From Muribaculaceae bacterium (GTDB lineage Bacteria > Bacteroidota > Bacteroidia > Bacteroidales > Muribaculaceae): a stretch of 38,509 nt of DNA. Where the stretch lies: the NCBI GenBank assembly GCA_009775265.1, contig VSPG01000008.1, positions 29,214 through 67,722 of the forward strand, read 5' to 3'. A model generated the notes under the pieces. It was not told where the DNA came from, ran no database searches, and saw nothing but the letters and a program-made list of their open reading frames with translations. Of the stretch, positions 23,588 to 31,264 are shown piece by piece. The position numbers and the translations under genes are program-made. The stretch's first letter is position 1; each line of letters starts with the position of its first letter.

Positions 23588-24207
23588 TTTCCTTCCACGC
23601 TCAGCAGCGTGACGTCGAAAATCAGTGTCTGGTTTGGGCCGATGGCGCCGCCTGCGCCCTGAGGGCCGTAGGCGAGGGCGGAAGGGATGTAGAGGCGCCA
23701 TGTGCTGCCGGCTTTCATCATCTGAAGTGCTTCCACCCAGCCGGGAATCACTTGTGTGACGCCGAAGGTGGCGGGCTCGCCGCGTTCCTCGCTGCTGTCG
23801 AACACGGTGCCGTCGATGAGGCGTCCGGTGTAGTGCACCACCACGCGGTCGGCTGCGGCGGGCATGGGGCCCTCGCCTTCCTTCACCACTTCATACTGCA
23901 GCCCGCTGGCTGTGGTGTTCACTTCCGGGCGCTTGCCGTTTTCGGCGAGGAATGCTTCGCCTGCGGCGGCGTTGACCGCTGCCATTTCTTTGGCGGCCTC
24001 CTGCTGCCTGGCCTCGAGGGCGGTGAAGTATTCGCGGATTATGTTTTTGGCTTCGTCGTAGCTGATGCGGGGTTCGGCGCCTTCGTACACGGCGGCCACG
24101 CCGGCTGCGAAATCGGCGCTGTCCACTTTTTCGATGCCTGATGATTTGAAGTTATGGCCCATGCTCATGCCAAGGGCATAGCTGAGGCGGTCGAGTTCTT
24201 TGTCCAT
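23584..24207 (-). CDS. FKBP-type peptidyl-prolyl isomerase, cytoplasmic (FklB-like)
   Basis: The 207-residue protein has no signal peptide. An FKBP_N region opens LDRLSYALGMSMGHNFKSSG, and the FKBP domain (about 105-205) has the full active-site set: HYTGRLIDGTVFDSS, VIPGWVEALQMM with Trp, YIPSALAYGPQG and IGPNQTLIFDVTLL. It is first of the three FKBP genes and should be a competent prolyl isomerase in the cytoplasm. The radical SAM gene lies 66 bp upstream; a separate promoter was not found. Confidence 0.92.
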   Translation of the reverse strand: MDKELDRLSYALGMSMGHNFKSSGIEKVDSADFAAGVAAVYEGAEPRISYDEAKNIIREYFTALEARQQEAAKEMAAVNAAAGEAFLAENGKRPEVNTTASGLQYEVVKEGEGPMPAAADRVVVHYTGRLIDGTVFDSSEERGEPATFGVTQVIPGWVEALQMMKAGSTWRLYIPSALAYGPQGAGGAIGPNQTLIFDVTLLSVEGK

Positions 24208-24273
24208 GTTGTTCTTGCTTTGTATATATATTTACTATTGTCTATAACAAATTTCGTGCCAATAAGTCGCAAC

Positions 24274-25056
24274 TCATGCGCTTACCTGCACGGGCACGCC
24301 TGTGGCTGCGGTGATGCGCGCCGCCGCGGCTTCGAGTTCGTCTTTCGGAATGCGTTGCAGCGACTGCTCGGGAGTACGGCGGTCGATGGTGTAGAGCATG
24401 ATTTCGCGCGGGGCTATGCGCCTGTATGCCTCTATGAGGGCGTCGAGTTCGGCGGGAGTGGTGTTGTCGACGGTCTGCGTGCCGTGTGTGCCGCGCGTCA
24501 GCAGGGTCTGCACTATGGCGGCGGAGCCGAAACCGGAGAGCTGCTCCACCACGCGGGCCACCGTGAACGACGGCGCTGCGGGGCGGTCGAGCGCGCGCAT
24601 TGTGGCTTCCACGGCGCTGTCGAGCTTGAGGATGGCGTTGTCGACCTTGCGTAGCGCCTCCGCCACGTCGGGGCGGTGCAGCTGGGTGCTGTTGGCCAGC
24701 ACGCTCACCTTTGCTCCGGGGCAATAGGCGTCGCGCAGCCGCAGCGTGTCTTCGACGATGCCTGCGAAGTGCGGGTGCAGCGTGGGCTCGCCGTTGCCTG
24801 AAAAGGTTATGACGTCGGGGGCGGTGCCGGCGGCACGCATTTCGCCTAATTTTTCCTCGAGCAGCCGTGCCACGTCCTCCCTTGCGGGCAGGCCGGTGGT
24901 GCCTGCGCCCTGGGCGTTGTAGCCCGCTTCGCAGTACAGGCAGTCGAACGAGCATATCTTGCCGTCGAGGGGTGACAGGTTTATGCCCAGCGATATGCCG
25001 AGGCGGCGTGAGTGTATGGGACCGAATACGGTCTGGTGAAACAATACTGTCTGCAT
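24274..25056 (-). CDS. Radical SAM protein (COG0731-like)
   Basis: A 260-residue radical SAM enzyme with the cluster motif CSFDCLYC (about 35-42), the SAM-binding FSGNGEPTLHP (about 85-95), and KVSVLANSTQL. The N-terminus TVFGPIHSRRLGISLGINL is the typical opening of the COG0731 group, related to wyosine-type enzymes but of unknown substrate in bacteria. The start was placed at the ATG at 25056, one base overlapping the permease stop (TAATG); a longer frame upstream is the permease gene read in another frame. Confidence 0.88.
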   Translation of the reverse strand: MQTVLFHQTVFGPIHSRRLGISLGINLSPLDGKICSFDCLYCEAGYNAQGAGTTGLPAREDVARLLEEKLGEMRAAGTAPDVITFSGNGEPTLHPHFAGIVEDTLRLRDAYCPGAKVSVLANSTQLHRPDVAEALRKVDNAILKLDSAVEATMRALDRPAAPSFTVARVVEQLSGFGSAAIVQTLLTRGTHGTQTVDNTTPAELDALIEAYRRIAPREIMLYTIDRRTPEQSLQRIPKDELEAAAARITAATGVPVQVSA

Positions 25057-26288
25057 TATTCCAGGTCTTTTGTGAACAGTCGGGTGACGAGGGCGGAGGC
25101 TGCGGCGCCTGCTGCGACTACCGCTGCCACCGCCAGGAGGTCGGCGGCGTGCAGTTCCACGGGGTATACGTCGACGGTGAGTGCCGAAGGGTCGGCGCTC
25201 AGGCGCACTATGCCGAAATGTTGCTGGACGAGGCATAGCGCCACGCCGAGGACTATGCCGAGGAGGCCGCCGGCAAGGGCTATCAGCGCGCCTTGCCACA
25301 TGAACACGGCGCGTGTGGCGGCGCGTGTGGCGCCCATGGCGCGCAGCGTGGCCATGTTGTCGCGTTTTTCGATTACGAGCAGCGACAGCGCGGACACTAT
25401 GTTGAACGACGCCACTGCCAATATGCACACGAGCAGCAGGAACGTGAGCCATTTCTCCACGGCTATCATGCGGAACGAGTCGGCGTTCTGCCGTGCGCGT
25501 GTGAGCACTCGCACGTCGTCGCCGAGCGTTTTCTGTATCTGTGCGGCGGTCTTGTCGGCATCGGCGCCAGCCTTGAGCGAGGCTTCCACGGCCGAGGCCT
25601 CTGCTGCGGAGTATTCGAGCAGGCTGCGCGCCACTTCGATGGGCAGCAGCAGCCGGTCGGCATCGTAGTCGGGGCGTTCGGTCTGCCACACCGACATCGC
25701 CACAAGCGAATCGCCGCGGAACGCCGTGGCCGCGTTGGCGGGGTTTATGCGCCCGAGGCGTCGCGGCACATATATGCCCAGCACATTGTCGGGCGACGGG
25801 TGCAGGCCGAGGTAGGCCGCCACACCCACCGAAAGATGGGCCGCCGGCCGGCCGAACACGCTGTCGGTGCCGTATGTGCCGTCTATGGTGATTGAGTCCA
25901 TGGCCGTGACGCTCCGGAATGTGTCGCCGACGCCTTTTATGCGCACCGGCATCTGCGAGGTGCCGGACACGGCGAGCGCCCGCTCGTCTATCACGGCCGC
26001 CGCCCCCGCCACTTCCGGCATGGAGGCTACGAGGGAGCGCAGGCTGTCGGCCGCAGCGAGTGTCTTTCCGGCCGCCGGCTCGATGCGCAGGTCGGCGTCA
26101 AAGCGTCCCATCTGCCTTTCCGCAAGGCTTGCAAAGCCGTTGAACACGCTCAGCACCACCACAATGGCCATTACCGCTATGGCCACACCGCCCACAGCCA
26201 CGCCGCATATGACATTGACGGCGGAATGGCTTTTGCGCGAGTGCAGGTAGCGTCGGGCTATTTCAAAGGTTTGCAGGAGGGCAGGCAC
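25056..26288 (-). CDS. LolE/FtsX-type ABC transporter permease
   Basis: A 410-residue permease with an N-terminal membrane helix (about 25-50: NVICGVAVGGVAIAVMAIVV), a large periplasmic MacB_PCD domain (about 55-270), and three C-terminal helices (about 278-400) of the FtsX domain including LLVIEKRDNMATLRAMGATR. The layout fits LolC/LolE, which release lipoproteins from the inner membrane; no ATPase partner is encoded beside it. The start is GTG, 15 bp after the rbfA stop; no better ATG is seen. Confidence 0.87.
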   Translation of the reverse strand: MPALLQTFEIARRYLHSRKSHSAVNVICGVAVGGVAIAVMAIVVVLSVFNGFASLAERQMGRFDADLRIEPAAGKTLAAADSLRSLVASMPEVAGAAAVIDERALAVSGTSQMPVRIKGVGDTFRSVTAMDSITIDGTYGTDSVFGRPAAHLSVGVAAYLGLHPSPDNVLGIYVPRRLGRINPANAATAFRGDSLVAMSVWQTERPDYDADRLLLPIEVARSLLEYSAAEASAVEASLKAGADADKTAAQIQKTLGDDVRVLTRARQNADSFRMIAVEKWLTFLLLVCILAVASFNIVSALSLLVIEKRDNMATLRAMGATRAATRAVFMWQGALIALAGGLLGIVLGVALCLVQQHFGIVRLSADPSALTVDVYPVELHAADLLAVAAVVAAGAAASALVTRLFTKDLE

Positions 26289-26303
26289 TGTGCGGGGTCA
26301 GGC

Positions 26304-26639
26304 TCATTTCTCGAGCAGATGGTCGATGTTCTCTATATAGTCCAGGGAATCGTCGAGCATGAATGTCAGTTCCGGGGTCTTGCGCAGCTGGAAGCGTACC
26401 CGCTGGGCGAGCTCGTAGCGCACGGTTCGGGCGCTGGCGTTGATGCTTTCGAGCATGGCCGCGCCTTTGTCGCTGGGAAATACGGATAGGTAGGCGCGGG
26501 CCACGGATAGGTCGGGCGACACGCGCACGGCTGTCACCGTCACAAGTGTGCCGTGGGTCTTGGCTGTCTGCTGCCGGAATATCTCGCTGAGTTCCTTTTG
26601 CAGCAGGCGTGCTATTTTGGCTTGTCTTGTTGATTCCAT
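26304..26639 (-). CDS. rbfA: 30S ribosome-binding factor A
   Basis: RbfA assists late 16S rRNA processing and 30S maturation. The 111 residues form the single KH-like domain: RQAKIARLLQKELSEIFRQQ, then VTVTAVRVSPDLSVARAYLS, and finally RFQLRKTPELTFMLDDSLDY. The ATG at 26639 gives standard length; an upstream in-frame extension is not conserved in character. It heads the minus-strand run to the permease and radical SAM genes. Confidence 0.95.
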   Translation of the reverse strand: MESTRQAKIARLLQKELSEIFRQQTAKTHGTLVTVTAVRVSPDLSVARAYLSVFPSDKGAAMLESINASARTVRYELAQRVRFQLRKTPELTFMLDDSLDYIENIDHLLEK

Positions 26640-26686
26640 AATCGTTGGTTGTTGGGGTTGTGTCTGTAAAACACATGTAAGCATCG

Positions 26687-26694
26687 CAAAGTTA
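26687..26694 (-). promoter_or_regulatory. -7 element of rbfA
   Basis: TAACTTTG on the minus strand lies about 47 bases upstream of the rbfA ATG. The divergent -7 element of the ferredoxin gene is only 23 bp away, and a hyphenated palindrome TGCAAataTTGCA (26705-26717) sits between the two. Confidence 0.55.
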
Positions 26695-26717
26695 CTTATT
26701 ATTTTGCAAATATTGCA

Positions 26718-26725
26718 TATCTTTG
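26718..26725 (+). promoter_or_regulatory. -7 element of the NapH/NapG-like gene
   Basis: TATCTTTG lies only 8 bases before the ATG at 26734, so the message would be leaderless or nearly so. No TTTG at the expected distance; the nearest, at 26703-26706, is 11 nt upstream. Confidence 0.5.
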
Positions 26726-26733
26726 TACTCTTG

Positions 26734-28206
26734 ATGAAAAAGTACAGCAATATACGGGCGGCACGGCGCTTTGTGGCCGTGCTTCTGGCAGTCGGGCTGA
26801 CATTGTGTGTCGGCGTCGGCGCCCGCTGCATTTTCACGCGCATGCAGCTTGTGCCCGCCGTGATGTCGTGCAGCGTGTTGTGGCTGGCTCTATGGGCGGC
26901 CGCGACTATGGCTTTCGGCCGTGTATATTGTTCCACGGCCTGCCCGATGGGTGCGCTGATGGACGGTGTGGAACGTTTGCGGATGGCCGTGGAACATCTG
27001 CGCCGCCGCCGTCGGTCGCGCTATAAGTTCCGCGAGGCGGGCATCCGCGGGCGCTATTCCGTGCTTTTTGTCGTGGTGCTCTGCATGCTGCTCGGGTTCG
27101 GCGTCATACCTTCGCTTCTCGACCCCTACAGCGCTTATGCACGCATCGTGTCGGGGCTGCGCGCTTTCGTGGCGCTGCCGGCGGGCCGCGCCGCAGGCAT
27201 AGGCGTGCTTTCGGCTGCCGTGGCCTTTGCCACGCTGGCAGCGGTGGCGGCCGTGTCGTGGCGCCGCGGCCGCTATCTGTGCAACACATGGTGTCCGGTG
27301 GGCTCGGCGCTCAGCATTGTTTCACGGAACTCCATGTTCCACGCAGACGTGAACACGGACCTGTGCGTGCGCTGCCTGCGTTGCGTGGACGTGTGCAAGG
27401 CCTCGTGCATCAATCCCTCCGACATGACCATCGACCCGGCCCGCTGTGTGGTGTGCTTCAACTGTATGGACGTGTGTGTCAATGATGCCGTCACCTACCG
27501 TCGCGGCCGCCACACCCTGGCCATGCCGCTCATGCAGCGTGCGGGCGCGGCGCCATCTGCGGCGGCATCGATGGACGGCTGTGCGGGCGCTCCGCAACGT
27601 CTCGACCGCCGCAAGTTTCTGAAATTCGGCGTCGTGGCGGCAGCAGCAGGCGTGGCCGCGGTGGCCTCGTCGGCTTCCGGTCGCCGCTCCGCTGCGTGGG
27701 ACCCTCAGCCGCTCGTGCCCCTGAACGCTCCCGCGCCTCCGGGAACTCCTACGCGCCGTGGATTTCTGAGGCGCTGCACGGCATGCGGCGCGTGTGTGTC
27801 GGCCTGCCCGACGGGGGTGATACAGCCTTCGGTGCGCGCATACGGGCTGCAACACGCCATGGTGCCGATTCTGGATTACGGCCGTGTGGCCTGCAGCACC
27901 GACTGCAACGCCTGCACGCAGGTGTGTCCGACGGGCGCGCTCGTGCCTCTCACTCTCGAAGAAAAACGCCGCTATGTCATAGGCAAGGCGCGGGTGCGCC
28001 TTCAGAACTGCCTCGCTTACGGGCAAGGCCGCTCCTGCGGCCGGTGTGCGCGCCGCTGCCCGTACGGCGCAATAGCCATGACCCGCTTCTCCGACGGACG
28101 CAGGGGGCCGGTGGTGGACATGGACAAGTGCGTGGGCTGCGGGCAGTGCGAGGCGGTGTGCCCGTCGTCGCCGTACAAGGCCATAGTCATAGAAGGCGCC
28201 GAATAA
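26734..28206 (+). CDS. NapH/NapG-like polyferredoxin membrane fusion
   Basis: A 490-residue electron-transfer protein. The N-terminal half is NapH-like: membrane helices near 12-32, 42-62, 108-125 and 155-175, with CSTACPMG (66-73) and CNTWCPVG (183-190), then ferredoxin pairs CVRCLRCVDVCKASC (211-225) and CVVCFNCMDVC (238-248). An internal twin-arginine-like motif DRRKFLKFG with a hydrophobic stretch (291-313) follows. The C-terminal half is NapG-like, with CTACGACVSACP (348-359), CSTDCNACTQVCP (387-399), CLAYGQGRSCGRCARRCP (426-443) and CVGCGQCEAVCP (466-477). No nitrate reductase gene is near; the redox partner is unknown. Confidence 0.87.
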   Translation: MKKYSNIRAARRFVAVLLAVGLTLCVGVGARCIFTRMQLVPAVMSCSVLWLALWAAATMAFGRVYCSTACPMGALMDGVERLRMAVEHLRRRRRSRYKFREAGIRGRYSVLFVVVLCMLLGFGVIPSLLDPYSAYARIVSGLRAFVALPAGRAAGIGVLSAAVAFATLAAVAAVSWRRGRYLCNTWCPVGSALSIVSRNSMFHADVNTDLCVRCLRCVDVCKASCINPSDMTIDPARCVVCFNCMDVCVNDAVTYRRGRHTLAMPLMQRAGAAPSAAASMDGCAGAPQRLDRRKFLKFGVVAAAAGVAAVASSASGRRSAAWDPQPLVPLNAPAPPGTPTRRGFLRRCTACGACVSACPTGVIQPSVRAYGLQHAMVPILDYGRVACSTDCNACTQVCPTGALVPLTLEEKRRYVIGKARVRLQNCLAYGQGRSCGRCARRCPYGAIAMTRFSDGRRGPVVDMDKCVGCGQCEAVCPSSPYKAIVIEGAE

Positions 28207-28211
28207 ACAGT

Positions 28212-28233
28212 TGATATACCTGTGATATACCTG
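28212..28233. repeat. Tandem 11-bp duplication before thyA
   Basis: TGATATACCTG occurs twice head to tail, filling most of the 31-bp gap between the ferredoxin stop and the thyA ATG at 28238. It may alter spacing or ribosome access to thyA. Confidence 0.8.
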
Positions 28234-28237
28234 ACCC

Positions 28238-29035
28238 ATGAAACAATATCTTGAACTGCTCGACGACATACTCCGCAACGGCCGCGACCGCTCCGACCGC
28301 ACCGGCACCGGCACGCGCAGCGTGTTCGGGAGGCAGATGCGATTCGACCTCGCCGACGGCTTCCCGCTGCTTACCACGAAAAAGCTGCACATGAAATCCA
28401 TAATCTATGAACTGCTGTGGTTTCTGCGCGGCGACACCAATGTGCGCTATCTACAGGAGCACGGGGTGCGGATATGGAACGAATGGGCCGACCCCGATAC
28501 GGGCGACCTCGGCCACATTTACGGTTACCAGTGGCGCTCGTGGCCGGGACCCGACGGCCGTGCCGTGGACCAGATGGCGCAGGCCGTGGATACCATAATA
28601 CACAATCCCGACAGTCGCCGCAACATTGTGAGCGCGTGGAACGTGGCAGACTTGCCGAACATGAAGCTGCCGCCGTGCCACATCCTGTTCCAGTTTTATG
28701 TGGACGGCGACCGCCTGAGCATGCAGCTTTACCAGCGCAGCGCCGACTGCTTTCTCGGCGTGCCGTTCAACATAGCGTCGTACGCCCTGCTGCTGCACAT
28801 GACGGCGCAGGCCACGGGGCTTAAGCCGGGAGAGTTCGTGCACACGCTGGGCGACGCGCACATCTACCTCAACCATCTCGACCAGGTGCGTCTGCAGCTT
28901 ACGCGCGACCCGCGTGCGCTGCCGCAGCTGAGACTCAACCCCGATGTGAAAGATATTTTCGCATTCGACTATTCTGACATATCCATAGAGGGCTACGACC
29001 CTCATCCCCACATAAAGGGCACCGTAAGCGTATGA
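28238..29035 (+). CDS. thyA: Thymidylate synthase
   Basis: ThyA methylates dUMP to dTMP, turning methylene-tetrahydrofolate into dihydrofolate. The 265 residues contain RTGTGTRSVFGRQMRFDL, GFPLLTTKKLHMKSIIYELL, the nucleophile C147 in LPPCHILFQFYV, and QRSADCFLGVPFNIASYA, all standard. Its TGA overlaps the ATG of folA (ATGA), coupling it to the enzyme that regenerates tetrahydrofolate. Confidence 0.98.
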   Translation: MKQYLELLDDILRNGRDRSDRTGTGTRSVFGRQMRFDLADGFPLLTTKKLHMKSIIYELLWFLRGDTNVRYLQEHGVRIWNEWADPDTGDLGHIYGYQWRSWPGPDGRAVDQMAQAVDTIIHNPDSRRNIVSAWNVADLPNMKLPPCHILFQFYVDGDRLSMQLYQRSADCFLGVPFNIASYALLLHMTAQATGLKPGEFVHTLGDAHIYLNHLDQVRLQLTRDPRALPQLRLNPDVKDIFAFDYSDISIEGYDPHPHIKGTVSV

Positions 29036-29526
29036 ACCAGAAAATAACCATCATAGCCGCCTTGGCCTCCGACGGCGCGATAGGCCGCGGGGGCAGGCTT
29101 CTGTTCCGCATCTCCGAGGATATGCGCCGCTTCCGGCGTCTCACCATGGGCAAGCCTTTGGTGATGGGGCGCCGCACATTCGAGTCGCTGCCGGGCGCTC
29201 TGCCCGGACGGCGCAATATCGTTGTCACGCGCAACACCGGGTATGCTCCTGCGGGCGCCGAGACGGCGCCGAGCCTCGAGGCTGCCATAGCCATGTGTGC
29301 GGGCGCCGGGGAGGTGATGGTGATAGGCGGCGGGCAGATATATGCGGAATGCATGCACATGGCCACCAATCTCGAGCTCACGCTTGTGGACGGGAGCGTG
29401 CCCGACGCCGACACTTTCTTTCCTGCCGTAGACCCCGCCCTGTGGCAGACGGAGGCGGAAGACGGCCCGCATGCCGACTCCGACGGCGGCGTGCGGTACA
29501 CCTACGTGTCGTTGAAGCGCCGCTGA
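29032..29526 (+). CDS. folA: Dihydrofolate reductase
   Basis: The 164-residue enzyme reduces dihydrofolate with NADPH. Seen: ITIIAALASDGAIGRGGRLL, LTMGKPLVMGRRTFESLPG, GRRNIVVTRN, and VMVIGGGQIYAECM (the GG cofactor site). It follows thyA with a 4-bp overlap, a common and functionally sensible pairing. In the first block the usual MNR-like motif reads IGRGGRLL, within family variation. Confidence 0.96.
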   Translation: MNQKITIIAALASDGAIGRGGRLLFRISEDMRRFRRLTMGKPLVMGRRTFESLPGALPGRRNIVVTRNTGYAPAGAETAPSLEAAIAMCAGAGEVMVIGGGQIYAECMHMATNLELTLVDGSVPDADTFFPAVDPALWQTEAEDGPHADSDGGVRYTYVSLKRR

Positions 29527-29529
29527 GCT

Positions 29530-29718
29530 CTAAACTTTCCTGATGCGGATTTTCTGACGGCATCCCGCCGAGTCGGGTTCTCCGGCCGTGCACGAGACCG
29601 GGGCGCTGAGACGCAGCATGTCCATGACTTCGCCGAGGCTTCGCCGTGCAGGGTGATGTCGCGTGAACTGCCCCGGGTTTCAAGTGCAGATACAGCGTAA
29701 GGGCTATGAGCGGCAACT
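29530..29718 (-). pseudogene. FecR anti-sigma factor, C-terminal remnant
   Basis: On the minus strand one frame reads SALETRGSSRDITLHGEAS, and the next frame continues GEVMDMLRLSAPVSCTAGEP and ends QKIRIRKV with a stop at 29532-29530. Together they match the end of FecR's C-terminal DUF4974 domain, with a frame break near 29640. No N-terminal part remains. FecR partners of ECF sigma factors usually stand upstream of SusC/SusD pairs, consistent with the SusD remnant next to it. Confidence 0.6.
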
Positions 29719-30025
29719 GGATGCCCGGACAGGAGACGGAACTCCCGACGCATACCGGCAACGACCCCAAGGAGGTGGAGAAAACACTCCTGCATAACAA
29801 AAAACACATCGTTTCCACCTGCTATTCCGGCTCCGACGCGTCCACCATATACAAAAACTTCTTCTACGCCTACGGCGGCGGCATGGCGAACAGCAACCAG
29901 TACGACAACCTCAATGACGCCATATACATCCGTTTCGCCGACGTGCTGCTGATGCTTGACGAACTCGAGCAGAGTGGATGTTCCAGAACGGCAGTCTGCC
30001 GTATCCGGAGAGCTACGATGAATAG
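29706..30025 (+). pseudogene. SusD/RagB family remnant
   Basis: The frame from 29706 ends its recognisable part with SDASTIYKNFFYAYGGG and DAIYIRFADVLLMLDELEQ, a typical SusD core (IRYADVLLM). From 29972 another frame supplies WMFQNGSLPYPESYDE and a stop at 30023-30025, the usual SusD C-terminus. The stretch normally between these blocks is missing, so the gene has an internal deletion plus a frame change and lacks its N-terminus and signal peptide. No SusC gene remains. Confidence 0.75.
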
Positions 30026-30108
30026 CTTAAGGAATAGACTTTAGAGATTGTTTAAAAGGTTGGCGTGCAGTGCCGTCCCAAAGGCATTGTGCAATTCTGG
30101 TGAATGAT

Positions 30109-30143
30109 GGGGCTGCGTCGTGATTCAATTACGGCGCAGCCCC
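30109..30143. terminator. Strong GC hairpin after the pseudogene region
   Basis: GGGGCTGCGTCGT pairs with ACGGCGCAGCCCC (one wobble) around a 9-base loop. Neither side has a clear T-run, so it may slow rather than end transcription from folA. Apart from this hairpin, 30026-30192 shows nothing recognisable. Confidence 0.5.
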
Positions 30144-30192
30144 TGTGCTTCGGCGTGTCTCAGATTTAAAAAAAACTAAATAAAAAGGGGTG

Positions 30193-30226
30193 TTGTGGCA
30201 AGTGTGGCCATAATGTGTTAATTTTG
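30193..30226 (+). promoter_or_regulatory. Promoter of pfkA
   Basis: TAATTTTG at 30219-30226 fits the -7 element; TTG at 30193-30195 is the nearest -33 candidate with a long 23-nt spacer. The predicted leader is about 40 nt. Confidence 0.55.
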
Positions 30227-30270
30227 CACTTCATTAGCATTACTATAGCAAACCAATTCCATCCATAAAT

Positions 30271-31251
30271 ATGGCAGAGATTAAGTGCATAGGCATTCTC
30301 ACCTCAGGCGGCGACGCTCCGGGCATGAATGCGGCAATCCGTGCGGTGACCCGCTCGGCCATCTTCAACGGTCTTAAGGTAAAAGGGATTTATCGCGGCT
30401 ACCGCGGTCTTATTTCAGATGAAATAGTCGATTTCCGTACTCAGAATGTATCGAATATAATACAGCAAGGCGGCACTATACTTAAAACCGCGCGTTGCAA
30501 GGAGTTTCAGACTCCGGAGGGGCGCCGTCTGGCCTACGATGTGCTGCGCCGCCACGAGATAGACGCTCTTGTCGTGATAGGCGGCGACGGCTCTCTGACG
30601 GGCGCCCGCATTTTCGCCAATGAGTTCAACCTTCCGATTATCGGCCTGCCGGGCACCATTGACAACGACCTGTACGGCACCGACACCACGATAGGCTACG
30701 ACACGGCGCTCAACACCATCATGGACTGTGTGGACAAAATCCGCGACACTGCCACCAGCCACGAGCGCCTTTTCTTCATAGAGGTGATGGGGCGCGATGC
30801 TGGCTTCCTTGCCCTCAACGGAGCCATAGCTTCGGGCGCCGAGGCGGCGATAATCCCTGAGATAAGCACGGAGGTGGACCAGCTTGCCGAACTTATACAG
30901 AACGGATTCCGCAAGAGCAAGAACTCGTCGATAGTGCTTGTGGCTGAAAGTCCGGTCACGGGAGGCGCCATGGGCATGGCCGAACGCGTTAAGAACGAAT
31001 ACCCCGGCTACGATGTGCGTGTGTCCATCCTCGGCCACCTGCAGCGCGGCGGCTCGCCTACGGCCCACGACCGCATCCTTGCGTCGCGCATGGGCGCCGC
31101 TGCCATCGACGCCCTCATGGAGGACCAGCGCAATGTGATGATAGGCATACGCAACGACGAAATCGTCTATGTGCCTTTCTCCAAAGCCATCAAGAACGAC
31201 AAGCCTATAAACCGCGAGCTGCTCAACACGCTCCGCAGGCTCTCCATCTAA
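30271..31251 (+). CDS. pfkA: ATP-dependent 6-phosphofructokinase
   Basis: PfkA phosphorylates fructose 6-phosphate in glycolysis. The 326 residues show LTSGGDAPGMNAAIRA (10-25), VIGGDGSLTGA (102-112), the catalytic PGTIDNDLYGTDTTIGYDTA with D131, and EVMGRDAGFLAL. Gly after GGD at the phosphodonor site points to ATP rather than pyrophosphate. It has its own promoter and is followed after 13 bp by the GT117 gene. Confidence 0.97.
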   Translation: MAEIKCIGILTSGGDAPGMNAAIRAVTRSAIFNGLKVKGIYRGYRGLISDEIVDFRTQNVSNIIQQGGTILKTARCKEFQTPEGRRLAYDVLRRHEIDALVVIGGDGSLTGARIFANEFNLPIIGLPGTIDNDLYGTDTTIGYDTALNTIMDCVDKIRDTATSHERLFFIEVMGRDAGFLALNGAIASGAEAAIIPEISTEVDQLAELIQNGFRKSKNSSIVLVAESPVTGGAMGMAERVKNEYPGYDVRVSILGHLQRGGSPTAHDRILASRMGAAAIDALMEDQRNVMIGIRNDEIVYVPFSKAIKNDKPINRELLNTLRRLSI

Positions 31252-31264
31252 CATCCACTGCCAT

